DNA from: Clostridia bacterium
GTDB lineage: Bacteria; Bacillota_A; Clostridia; Oscillospirales; CAG-272
Reading direction: 5' to 3'
DNA length: 64,000 bases
NCBI GenBank assembly: GCA_017501345.1
Contig: JAFVXC010000025.1
Coordinates: 54,564 to 118,563, forward strand
In this document: piece after piece, positions 34,501 to 44,100 of the stretch
Numbering within the stretch: the first letter of the stretch is position 1
How the letters are laid out: each line of letters starts with the position of its first letter
Notes under the pieces: generated by a model
Told to the model about the DNA's origin: nothing
The model's input: only the letters and a program-made list of their open reading frames with translations
Database searches by the model: none
Translations under genes and position numbers: made by a program

Positions 34501-35928
34501 ATGGGTGGATTTTTCGGTGTCACGTCGACGCGTGACGCAATTCAGGACGTTTTTTTCGGAACCGACTATCATTCCCATCTCGGCACAAAGCGCGGAGGCA
34601 TCTCAGCGTACGACTCCGAGATCGGACTTCAGAGAGAGATTCACAACATCGAGAACTCTCCCTTCCGCACAAGATTCGCACACGTTTTCGATGAGATGAA
34701 GGGCTTCGCAGCGATCGGCTGTATCAGTGACGCAGAGCCACAGCCCCTCCTGCTTCGCTCGGCGGTCGGCCCGTATGCGATCTGTATGATCGGCGCGATC
34801 ACGAACGCGGCTGCACTCGTCGAGCACTACTATAAAACCAGCAGCGGCGGTCATTTCAACGCAATGACGGGCGGGGCAGTCAACGCAACCGAGCTCGTCG
34901 GCGCGCTCATCAATCAAAAGCCCGACTTCGTCAGCGGCATCAAGTACGTGCAGGAGCTGATCGAGGGCTCTGCCACGATCCTCATCCTCAAAAACGACGG
35001 AAGGATCATCGCAGCCCGTGACCGCCTTGGCAGACTTCCCGTTCTGATCGGCAAGAACGCGGACGGTCACTGCGTCTCGTTTGAATCCTTCGCATATCAA
35101 AAGCTCGATTACGAGGACGAATACGAGCTCGGCCCCGGAGAGATCGTAGAGCTGTCTCCCCACGAATGGAAGCAGCTTTCCCCTCCCGGCAAGGAAATGC
35201 GTATCTGCTCCTTCCTCTGGAGCTACTACGGCTACTCCACCTCGAACTACGAGGGCGTGAACGTCGAGATCATGCGCTACCGCAACGGCGAGATCATGGC
35301 ACGGCACGACCGCGAGAACGGCATCGCGCAGGATCTTGATTACGTCGGCGGCGTTCCCGATTCGGGCACTCCCCACGCGATCGGATACGCGAACGAAAGC
35401 CACATCCCGTTCGCACGGGCATTCATCAAATATACCCCGACCTGGTCGCGCAGCTTCACACCGTCGAAGCAGACCGATCGGAACCGTATTGCGAAAATGA
35501 AGCAAATCCCCGTCAAGGAGCTCATCCACGACAAAAAGCTTCTCTTCGTCGACGACTCGATCGTCCGCGGCACGCAGCTGAAGGAAACGGTCGACTTCCT
35601 CTACTCGCACGGTGCGAAGGAGGTGCATATGCGTTCGGCTTGCCCCCCCTTGATGCACAACTGCAAGTATCTGAATTTCTCCTCCTCCCGCAGTCCGATG
35701 GAGCTGATCACACGCCGCACCATTATGGATCTCGAGGGCGAAGAAGGCTTCGAGCATCTCGACGAATACGTCGATCCCTCGACCGAGCGCGGCAAGCGCC
35801 TGCGCGAAACGATCTGCAAGAATTTCAATTTTGCATCTCTGGAGTTCCAGACCCTTGAGGGTATCATCGAGGCGATCGGTATTGAGCCGTGCAAGCTTTG
35901 CACCTACTGCTGGACGGGTAAGGAATAA
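34501..35928 (+). CDS. purF: Amidophosphoribosyltransferase-like protein with degenerate glutaminase domain
   Basis: 475 residues from ATG 34501. The phosphoribosyltransferase half is intact, with LLFVDDSIVRGTQ for PRPP, and cysteines in MRICSFLW, SACPPLMHNC and CKLCTYC are placed like the [4Fe-4S] ligands of Bacillus-type PurF. The N-terminal Ntn domain begins MGGFFGV, where active PurF has Cys-Gly-(V/I). The Arg of RYPT, the NG pair of AHNGN and the Asp of SDSE are also replaced (GCISDAEPQP, MIGAITNAAAL, GAVNATELV). Glutamine hydrolysis is therefore unlikely. It may use free ammonia, or ammonia from a partner. Expected position in the operon supports a purine role. Confidence 0.85.
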   Translation: MGGFFGVTSTRDAIQDVFFGTDYHSHLGTKRGGISAYDSEIGLQREIHNIENSPFRTRFAHVFDEMKGFAAIGCISDAEPQPLLLRSAVGPYAICMIGAITNAAALVEHYYKTSSGGHFNAMTGGAVNATELVGALINQKPDFVSGIKYVQELIEGSATILILKNDGRIIAARDRLGRLPVLIGKNADGHCVSFESFAYQKLDYEDEYELGPGEIVELSPHEWKQLSPPGKEMRICSFLWSYYGYSTSNYEGVNVEIMRYRNGEIMARHDRENGIAQDLDYVGGVPDSGTPHAIGYANESHIPFARAFIKYTPTWSRSFTPSKQTDRNRIAKMKQIPVKELIHDKKLLFVDDSIVRGTQLKETVDFLYSHGAKEVHMRSACPPLMHNCKYLNFSSSRSPMELITRRTIMDLEGEEGFEHLDEYVDPSTERGKRLRETICKNFNFASLEFQTLEGIIEAIGIEPCKLCTYCWTGKE

Positions 35929-35997
35929 GCACTCGATCACACAACAAAAAACACATTTAAGGAAATACAATCCCGATTTCAGAAAGGATTCTAAATT

Positions 35998-37047
35998 ATG
36001 CACAACAATTCCAAATCCGAAAGCTACGCAGCAGCCGGTGTCGACATCACCGCCGGCTACAAGGCTGTCGAACTGATGAAGCGCCACATCGCGCGCACGA
36101 AGAACGAGGGATGCCTCGACGACGTGGGCGGCTTCGGCGGTTGCTTCGGCCTCAACCTTGCAGGAATGGAGGAGCCTGTTCTCGTTTCGGGCACTGACGG
36201 CTGCGGCACGAAGGTCAAGATGGCAATTCTGATGGACAAGCACGACACCATCGGGGTAGACGCCGTTGCTATGTGCGTGAACGACATCATCTGCTGTGGC
36301 GCAAAGCCCCTCTTCTTCCTCGATTATATTGCCTGCGGCAAGAACGTTCCCGAGAAGATCGCTGCGATCGTCAGCGGCGTTGCAGAGGGCTGTGTTCAGT
36401 CGGGCGCGGCACTCATCGGCGGAGAGACTGCCGAGCATCCCGGTATGATGCCCGCTGAGGACTACGACCTCGCAGGCTTCGCGGTCGGCATTGTGGATAA
36501 GAAAAAGATCCTCGACAATACGAGAATGGCAGAGGGTGACGTTGTGATCGCGCTTGCATCGAGTGGCGTACACTCCAACGGCTTCTCCCTCGTCCGCAAG
36601 GTATTTGACATTGATAACAATCCCGCATCTCTTTACGAGCCGAATGCGGCACTCGGCGGCAAGTCGATCGCCGAGACCCTGCTCACCCCGACAAAGATCT
36701 ACGTAAAGAGCGTTCTCGCGCTCCTCGAGAAGGTCGACGTCAAGGGCATCAGCCACATCACGGGCGGCGGCTTCTATGAAAATATTCCGAGATCCCTCCC
36801 GAAGGGCCTCTCTGCAAAGATCACGAAGTCCGCAGTCAAGGTTCTTCCGATCTTCGATCTGATCGCAAAGACCGGTAACATCCCCGAGAGAGATATGTAC
36901 AACACCTACAATATGGGTGTCGGTATGAGCATCGTCGTTCCCGCGGGCGAGGTCGACACCGCGCTTGAGCTCCTGCGCGCACACGGCGAGGATGCGTACG
37001 TAATCGGCGAGATCATCAAGGGCGATGACGGCGTGGTGTTCTGCTGA
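35998..37047 (+). CDS. purM: Phosphoribosylformylglycinamidine cyclo-ligase (AIR synthetase)
   Basis: 349 residues. SYAAAGVDITAGYKAVELMK at the start, VSGTDGCGTKVKMA, the CVNDIICCGAKPLFFLDY block and GGETAEHPGM are AIR synthetase signatures; HITGGGFYENIPR is in the C-terminal domain. It closes the imidazole ring of FGAM with ATP. It overlaps purN by one base (TGATG). Confidence 0.96.
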   Translation: MHNNSKSESYAAAGVDITAGYKAVELMKRHIARTKNEGCLDDVGGFGGCFGLNLAGMEEPVLVSGTDGCGTKVKMAILMDKHDTIGVDAVAMCVNDIICCGAKPLFFLDYIACGKNVPEKIAAIVSGVAEGCVQSGAALIGGETAEHPGMMPAEDYDLAGFAVGIVDKKKILDNTRMAEGDVVIALASSGVHSNGFSLVRKVFDIDNNPASLYEPNAALGGKSIAETLLTPTKIYVKSVLALLEKVDVKGISHITGGGFYENIPRSLPKGLSAKITKSAVKVLPIFDLIAKTGNIPERDMYNTYNMGVGMSIVVPAGEVDTALELLRAHGEDAYVIGEIIKGDDGVVFC

Positions 37048-37691
37048 TGGGTATGACCGATACGACAAGGATCGCCGTTCTCGTTTCGGGCGGCGGCACA
37101 AATCTTCAAGCACTCATCGATGCGGAGGGACGCAGAGAGCTCGGAAACGGCAAGATCTCGCTCGTGCTCGCATCGAAGCCGGGCGTCTATGCGCTCGAGC
37201 GTGCGAAAAACCACGGCATCAAATCTGCCGTGCTTGCGCGGAAGGACTACTGTGATATTGCCGCATATTCAAAGGCGTTGGCAGACAAGCTGACTGAAGA
37301 AAAGATCGACCTCGTTGTGCTTGCAGGCTTCCTTACCATTATCGACGAGCAGGTTTATGAGGCGTTCCCGAACCGCATCCTGAACGTTCATCCCGCGCTC
37401 ATCCCCTCCTTCTGCGGCAAGGGATATTACGGACTTCGCGTCCACGAGGCGGCACTCGAAAAAGGAGTCAAGGTCTCGGGTGCAACCGTTCACATCGTGA
37501 CCCCCGAATGCGATGCGGGTCCGATCGTGCTCCAAAGGGCTGTTGAGGTGAAGGAGGGCGATACCCCCGAGGTCCTCCAGAAAAGAATTATGGAAGAGGC
37601 CGAATGGAAGATCCTTCCCGAGGCTGTCAGACTCTTCTGCGACGGCCGCATTACGGTAGAGAATCACATAGTACATATCAAAGGAGAATAA
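37047..37691 (+). CDS. purN: Phosphoribosylglycinamide formyltransferase
   Basis: 214 residues. IAVLVSGGGTNLQALID binds the phosphoribosyl group. NVHPALIPSFCGKGYYG holds the catalytic Asn/His, and VTPECDAGPIVLQ the Asp. It uses 10-formyl-THF to make FGAR. It starts in the purM stop codon (TGATG); an internal ATG at 37053 is also possible. Confidence 0.96.
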   Translation: MGMTDTTRIAVLVSGGGTNLQALIDAEGRRELGNGKISLVLASKPGVYALERAKNHGIKSAVLARKDYCDIAAYSKALADKLTEEKIDLVVLAGFLTIIDEQVYEAFPNRILNVHPALIPSFCGKGYYGLRVHEAALEKGVKVSGATVHIVTPECDAGPIVLQRAVEVKEGDTPEVLQKRIMEEAEWKILPEAVRLFCDGRITVENHIVHIKGE

Positions 37692-37694
37692 ACA

Positions 37695-38411
37695 ATGAAG
37701 GTTTCCACTATAAATGAGGAGCTTCGCTCCCTCGCATACCACGGCAGAGGCATCATCATCGGCAAAAGCGCCGACTCCAAGAAGGCCGTTACCGCCTACT
37801 TTATTATGGGCAGAAGTGAAAACAGCCGCAACCGCGTATTCGTCGCAGAGGGCGACGCGATGCGCACGAAGGCTTATGACGAGTCGAAGATGACCGACCC
37901 GCATCTTATCATTTACTACCCCGTCCGTGTGCTCGGTAACAAGACCATCGTGACGAACGGCGATCAGACCGACACGATCTATGAGCTGATGGACAAGCAG
38001 ATGACCTTCGAGCAGGCTCTCCGCACGAGAGAATTCGAGGACGACAAGCCGAACTTCACCCCCCGCATTTCGGGTATCATCCACCGCGAGGACGGCTCGA
38101 TGAATTTCGCGATGTCGATCCTGAAGAGCGCAGAGGGCGACGAAAGCTCCTGCGAGCGCTTCACCTACGCGTATTCGAATCCCGTAGCGGGCAAGGCAAA
38201 GTTCATCCACACCTATAACTGTGACGGCAATCCCCTCCCCTCCTTTGAGGGAGAGCCCAAGACTCTCGAGCTTCCCGACGTCGACATCGACGAATTGACA
38301 GATCTCATCTGGACGAACCTGAACGAAGATAACAAGGTCTCCCTTTTCGTCCGTTACATCGACCTCGCAAGCGGTGAATGCGAGACCAGAATCGTAAATA
38401 AAAACATCTGA
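37695..38411 (+). CDS. purO: IMP cyclohydrolase, PurO type
   Basis: 238 residues. The sequence fits the IMP_cyclohyd (PurO) family first described in archaea, with the start LAYHGRGIIIGKS, YFIMGRSENSRNRVF and PRISGI near 120. It is unlike the MGS-type cyclohydrolase domain of bifunctional PurH. It makes IMP from FAICAR. A strong AAAGGAG lies in the end of purN. The next gene supplies the transformylase step. Confidence 0.88.
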   Translation: MKVSTINEELRSLAYHGRGIIIGKSADSKKAVTAYFIMGRSENSRNRVFVAEGDAMRTKAYDESKMTDPHLIIYYPVRVLGNKTIVTNGDQTDTIYELMDKQMTFEQALRTREFEDDKPNFTPRISGIIHREDGSMNFAMSILKSAEGDESSCERFTYAYSNPVAGKAKFIHTYNCDGNPLPSFEGEPKTLELPDVDIDELTDLIWTNLNEDNKVSLFVRYIDLASGECETRIVNKNI

Positions 38412-38421
38412 GGTGCGAAAA

Positions 38422-39600
38422 ATGAAAGAATTCGAACTGAAATACGGCTGTAACCCCAACCAGAAGCCCGCAAAGATCTATATGCACGACGGAAGCGAGC
38501 TTCCGATCGAAATCCTCTGCGGACGCCCCGGCTACATCAACTTCCTTGATGCATTCAACTCCTGGCAGCTCGTAAAGGAGCTGAAGGCGGCACTCGGTAT
38601 GCCTGCTGTCACCTCCTTCAAGCACGTCAGCCCCACCTCAGCGGCGATCGGACTTCCCCTCGACGAAAAGCTTATGAAGGCTTGCTTCGTCACCCCCGAG
38701 GAGGTCAGCACTCCTCTCGCTTGTGCATATGCACGCGCACGCGGCACTGACCGTATGTGCTCCTTCGGCGACTGGGTAGCACTTTCGGACGTTTGTGACG
38801 TTCCGACCGCGCTCCTTCTGAAGCGCGAGGTCTCGGACGGCGTGATCGCGCCCGGCTACGAGCCCGAGGCACTCGAGATCCTGAAATCGAAGCGTAACGG
38901 CAACTACAACATCGTAAAGATCGATCCCGACTACGTCCCCGCAGAGGCCGAGCACAAGCAGGTCTACGGCATTACGTTTGAGCAGGGCAGAAACAATTTT
39001 GAGATCAACCGCGAGCTTCTCTCGAATATCGTAACCGCAAACAAGGAGCTTCCCGAAGCAGCAAAGCGTGACCTCATCATTGCGCTCATCACCCTGAAGT
39101 ACACGCAGTCGAACTCGGTTTGCTATGCGGTCGACGGCCAAGCAATCGGCGTCGGCGCAGGTCAGCAGTCCCGCGTGCACTGCACGAGACTTGCAGGCTC
39201 GAAGGCAGATACCTGGTTCCTGCGTCAGCACGACAAGGTTCTGAACCTGCCCTTCCTCGATACCCTCAAGAGACCCGACCGCGACAACGTCATCGACGGC
39301 TACATCAACAAGAACGAGGAGGACGTCACGGCAGACGGCAACTGGCAGAAGTACTTCAGTGAGCAGCCCGCTCCCTTCTCCGATGAGGAGCAGAGAGCAT
39401 ACCTCGACACGATCACGGGCGTTTCGCTCGGCTCTGACGCATTCTTCCCCTTTGCCGACAACATTGAGCGCGCAAAGAAGAGTGGCGTCAGCTACATCGC
39501 ACAGCCCGGCGGCTCGATCCGTGACGATCTCGTCATCGAGACCTGCGATCGCTACGGCATGGCAATGGCATTCACCGGAATGCGTCTCTTCCACCACTGA
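38422..39600 (+). CDS. purH: AICAR transformylase (single-domain PurH-type)
   Basis: 392 residues from ATG 38422 (GAGGTG upstream; an in-frame GTG at 38413 overlaps this site). KYGCNPNQKPA, SFKHVSPTSAA, GQQSRVHCTRLAGSK and PGGSIRDD are the AICARFT-domain motifs, including the Lys-His pair. The N-terminal IMP cyclohydrolase domain of common PurH is absent; that activity is on the preceding PurO gene. It transfers formyl from 10-formyl-THF to AICAR (ZMP), the ligand of the operon's riboswitch. Confidence 0.93.
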   Translation: MKEFELKYGCNPNQKPAKIYMHDGSELPIEILCGRPGYINFLDAFNSWQLVKELKAALGMPAVTSFKHVSPTSAAIGLPLDEKLMKACFVTPEEVSTPLACAYARARGTDRMCSFGDWVALSDVCDVPTALLLKREVSDGVIAPGYEPEALEILKSKRNGNYNIVKIDPDYVPAEAEHKQVYGITFEQGRNNFEINRELLSNIVTANKELPEAAKRDLIIALITLKYTQSNSVCYAVDGQAIGVGAGQQSRVHCTRLAGSKADTWFLRQHDKVLNLPFLDTLKRPDRDNVIDGYINKNEEDVTADGNWQKYFSEQPAPFSDEEQRAYLDTITGVSLGSDAFFPFADNIERAKKSGVSYIAQPGGSIRDDLVIETCDRYGMAMAFTGMRLFHH

Positions 39601-39626
39601 TCAAGAACCGACGCGAGGTAGTTAAT

Positions 39627-40913
39627 ATGGCAAAGAAAACGATTATGGTCGTTGGCGGCGGTGGTCGTGAGCATACGATCATCCGTAAGCTGAAGGGATG
39701 CAAAGACGTCGGTACGATCTACGCACTTCCCGGAAACGGCGGCATCGCGGCAGACGCGATCTGCGTTCCCGTTGGTGCAAAGGACCTCGGCGGCATTGAG
39801 GATTTCGCGAAAAAGAACGCGATCGACTTCGCAGTCGTCGCACCCGACGATCCGCTGGTGCTCGGTGCGGTCGACCGTCTTGAGGCACTCGGCATTCCCT
39901 GCTTCGGCCCGCGCGCAAATGCGGCGATCATCGAGGGAAGCAAGGTTTTTTCGAAAAATCTGATGAAAAAATACAACATCCCGACGGCAACATACGAGGT
40001 GTTTGAAAACGCCGCCGATGCACTCTCCTATCTCGAGACCGCACCCATCCCGACCGTCATCAAGGCAGACGGTCTTGCTCTCGGCAAGGGTGTCATCATC
40101 GCAGAAACGAGAGAAGCGGCATTTGATGCGGTTCGCTCGATGATGGAGGACAAGGTCTTCGGCGCGAGCGGCTCACGCATCGTGATCGAGGAATTCCTCG
40201 AGGGACCCGAGGTATCGGTGCTTGCTTTCACCGACGGCGATTGTGTGAAGCCGATGGTGTCGTCGATGGACCACAAGCGTGCCAAGGACGGCGACAAGGG
40301 TCTTAACACGGGCGGTATGGGTACGATCGCACCGAACCCCTACTATACCACCGATATTGCCGAGACCTGTATGGAAACGATCTTCCTGCCGACGATCAAT
40401 GCAATGAAGGCGGAGGGACGTCCCTTCAAGGGCTGTCTCTACTTCGGTCTGATGCTGACGAAAAACGGCCCGAAAGTCATTGAATACAACTGTCGCTTCG
40501 GAGACCCCGAAACGCAGGTTGTGCTTCCCCTCCTTGAAAGCGATCTCTTTGAGATCATGCAGGCTACAGCAAGCGGAACGCTCAGAGACACCGAGGTGAA
40601 ATTCTCCTCCGGCTCTGCGGCTTGCGTCGTGCTCGCGTCAGCGGGTTACCCCGAAAAGTACGAGACGGGCTTCCCGATGTCGATCCCTGCAGAAGACGAG
40701 CGCGAGGAAGGTGCCGACGTTTACGTTGCGGGTGCCAAGAAGGACGGCGACGTTCTTCTGTCTGCAGGCGGACGCGTTCTCGGATGCGTCAAGGTCGCCC
40801 CCTCGCTTGAAGAAGCGATCGCAGGCGCATATCGCCTCGCTGATTCGGTCAAGTTCGAAAACGCTTACTGCCGCCGCGACATCGGTCAGCGCGCGCTGAA
40901 GGCGTTAAAATAA
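39627..40913 (+). CDS. purD: Phosphoribosylamine-glycine ligase
   Basis: 428 residues. MVVGGGGREHTIIRKL is the N-terminal domain signature. The ATP-grasp part shows VIKADGLALGKGVIIA, GPEVSVLAFTDG and the conserved block DHKRAKDGDKGLNTGGMG; EYNCRFGDPETQ is the metal site. It makes GAR from phosphoribosylamine. Repeat copy 5 lies between it and purL. Confidence 0.96.
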   Translation: MAKKTIMVVGGGGREHTIIRKLKGCKDVGTIYALPGNGGIAADAICVPVGAKDLGGIEDFAKKNAIDFAVVAPDDPLVLGAVDRLEALGIPCFGPRANAAIIEGSKVFSKNLMKKYNIPTATYEVFENAADALSYLETAPIPTVIKADGLALGKGVIIAETREAAFDAVRSMMEDKVFGASGSRIVIEEFLEGPEVSVLAFTDGDCVKPMVSSMDHKRAKDGDKGLNTGGMGTIAPNPYYTTDIAETCMETIFLPTINAMKAEGRPFKGCLYFGLMLTKNGPKVIEYNCRFGDPETQVVLPLLESDLFEIMQATASGTLRDTEVKFSSGSAACVVLASAGYPEKYETGFPMSIPAEDEREEGADVYVAGAKKDGDVLLSAGGRVLGCVKVAPSLEEAIAGAYRLADSVKFENAYCRRDIGQRALKALK

Positions 40914-40931
40914 GGATAATATATGGAGGGT

Positions 40932-41005
40932 GCGAGGCTCTGCCTCGCGCTCCGCTTAAGAAACTTCTTGAAAGAAGTTTCTTAAGAATCTTCAAGAACT
41001 TTCCT
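40932..41005. repeat. Intercistronic palindromic element, copy 5 (purD/purL gap)
   Basis: The shortest copy. GCGAGGC-tct-GCCTCGC (40932-40948), then a 15-bp stem CTTAAGAAACTTCTT/AAGAAGTTTCTTAAG (40955-40986) and the start of the inner TCTTCAAGAACTTT segment. The right terminal hairpin is missing. It starts 18 nt after the purD stop. Confidence 0.78.
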
Positions 41006-41101
41006 CAAAAAATCTTTATCTCGATGTGCCGCCCAAATTAACGTGCCGCACAATATTTTACATTCCGCCAAGCGGAACATCTTTCGGAGGTTTACCGTTC
41101 T

Positions 41102-44100
41102 ATGGTTTACAGAGTATATGTAGAAAAGAAGCCCGCGCTCGCACACGAGGCAAACGGTCTTCTCAGTGAGCTCAGAAATCTCGTCGGCATCACGGCACTC
41201 ACCTCGTTGCGCGTGATCAACCGCTACGACGTGGAGAACATCGACGAGGCACTTTTTAGCAAAGCGGTTCGCACCATCTTCTCCGAGCCCCAGCTCGATA
41301 TGGTCAGCGATACGCTTGACGCGAAGTGGGAGACTGTTTTCGCAGTTGAGCCCCTTCCCGGTCAGTTCGACCAGCGCGCAGATTCTGCCGCACAGTGCAT
41401 CCAGCTTCAGAGTCAGGGCGACCGTCCCACGGTTCGCTCCGCGAAGGTTTACGTGCTCGGCGGTAAGCTTTCCTGTGAGGATCTCGACGCAATCAAGAAA
41501 TACGTCATTAACGCGGTTGAGAGCCGCGAGGCTTCGCTTGAAAAGCCTGAGACGCTTGCGATCGACTACGCGATCCCCGAGACCGTTGCAACCGTTACGG
41601 GCTTCACGGCGCTCGACGAAAAGGGACTTTCCGAGCTGCTCGATTCCCTCGGCCTTGCAATGGATCTTGACGACCTCAAGTTCCTGCAGAATTATTTCCG
41701 CGACGAGGAGCACCGCGATCCTACGATCACCGAGATCCGCGTCGTTGATACCTACTGGTCCGATCACTGCCGTCACACCACCTTCTCGACGCACATCGAC
41801 AACGTAAAGATCGACGATCCCGCCGTCAAGGCAGCGTACGACCGCTATCTTAAGGCTCGCGTTGAGGTCTACGGAGAAGAAAAGGCGGCAAAGCGCCCGC
41901 AGACGCTGATGGACATCGCGACGATCGCAGGCAAGACCCTGAAGAAGCGCGGCGTTCTTCCCGAGCTTGACGAAAGCGAGGAGATCAACGCCTGCTCGAT
42001 CCACGTGAATGCAACGGTCAACGGCGAGGAGCAGGATTGGCTCCTGATGTTCAAGAACGAGACCCATAACCACCCGACCGAGATCGAGCCCTTCGGCGGT
42101 GCGGCAACCTGTATCGGCGGCTGTATCCGCGATCCCCTCTCGGGACGCGCATACGTCCATCAGGCAATGCGCGTGACGGGCGCGGGCGACCCGCGCAAGT
42201 CTCTCAAGGAGACGATGCCCGGCAAGCTTCCCCAGCGTAAGCTCTGCCAGACCGCAGCGGCAGGTTATTCCTCCTACGGCAACCAGATCGGTCTTGCTAC
42301 GGGGCACGTTGCAGAGGTCTATCACGACGGCTACGTTGCAAAGCGTCTCGAATGCGGTGCAGTCGTAGCGGCGGCTCCCGCATATAACGTTCGCCGTGAG
42401 CGTCCCGCTCCCGGAGACGTCATCATTCTGCTCGGCGGCCGTACCGGACGCGACGGCATTGGCGGTGCGACCGGCTCGTCGAAGAGCCACAATATGAAGT
42501 CCCTCACGACGATGGCATCCGAGGTCCAGAAGGGTAACGCTCCCGAGGAACGTAAGATCCAGCGCCTCTTCCGTAACGCAGAGGTCACCCGTCTCATCAA
42601 GCGCTGCAACGACTTCGGTGCAGGCGGCGTGTCGGTCGCAATCGGCGAGCTTGCAGACGGTCTTCGCATCGATCTCGATGCAGTCCGTAAGAAGTATGAC
42701 GGCCTCGACGGAACCGAGCTTGCGATCTCCGAGTCGCAGGAGCGTATGGCAGTCGTTGTTGCCGCTGAGGATGCAGATAAGTTTATCGAATATGCAGAAT
42801 CCGAAAACCTCGAGGCATACCGCGTAGCGGTCGTCACCGAGGAGGCTCGTATGGTGATGTCCTGGAAGGGACAGACCATCGCGGACCTTTCCCGCGCATT
42901 CCTCAACACCAACGGTGCGGACAAGCACACCGAGGTCGAGGTCTCGGAAAAGGATCTCTCGGTTCTTTCAAAGGCACTGTACGGCAGCCTTCGCGAAATG
43001 GCAGGTGACCTCAAGACCGCAAGCCGCAGAGGTCTCGTCGAACGCTTCGACGGCTCGATCGGCGCAGGCTCGATCCTGATGCCCTTCGGCGGCAAGACCC
43101 AGAAGACCCCCGCGCAGGCAATGGCAGCAGTCCTCCCCGTTCTTCCCGGACAGGTTACCGATCAGGCAAGCGTAATGGCTTGGGGACTTGACCCCGACAC
43201 GATGTGCGTCGATCCCTACACGGGTGCACGCGCTTCGATCTACACCTCGATGGCGAAGCTCGTTGCGGCAGGTGCCGACTACAAGCTCGCATATCTCACC
43301 CTGCAGGAATTCTTCGAGAAGCTCCGTCAGGAGCCCAACCGTTGGGGCAAGCCCTTCGCGGCTCTCCTCGGCGCATTCGACGCACAGCTCGAGCTGAACG
43401 CCGCTGCGATCGGCGGTAAGGACTCGATGTCGGGCACCTTCCTTGACAAGGACGTTCCCCCGACGCTGATCTCCTTCGCGATCGCTCCCATTAAGGCACA
43501 GGAGGTCCTTTCTCCCGAATTCAAGGAGGCGGGACACCCCGTATACCTCTTTGCTCCGAAGGATGCGACCCCCGATAGCCAGAAGGCGGCTTGGGAAGCC
43601 TTCCACGACCTCCACAAGGCAGGCAAGATCCGCGCCGCCTGGGCAGTCGAGAACGGTATCGGCGAGGCTGTGATGAAGATGTCCTTCGGCAACGAGATCG
43701 GCTTCCGTGCATGTGGCACCGCCCTGAACGAATGGTATTCTGCCGCACACTACGGCTTTATCGTCGCAGAGCTCACGGAGGAGATCTCCACACCTTACGC
43801 TTCGAAGATCGGTGAAACCACCACGGAGCCCGAGATCATTCTCGGAGACGACCGTGCGACCATCGCAGAGCTCCTCGCGCTGAACGAGGGCGTTCTCGAA
43901 AGCGTATATCCGACCAATGCTCCCGCAGAGGGCAAGGATCTTCCCGCGTTCGCATACGAGGGTGGCTCGAATACCGCTCCCGCAGTAAAGTGCGCACGTC
44001 CGAAGGTTCTGATCCCCGTATTCCCCGGCACGAACTGTGAATACGACTCGGCACGCGCCGTCGAAAGCGCAGGCGCTGAGGCTGACATCGTCGTGATCCG

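Noticed and set aside
34603..37113. Very long minus-strand reading frame (836 codons) across purF-purM
   Set aside because: It is antisense to clear purF and purM genes, has no recognisable domain and reflects codon bias. The same applies to 40982-42928 and 44850-46694.
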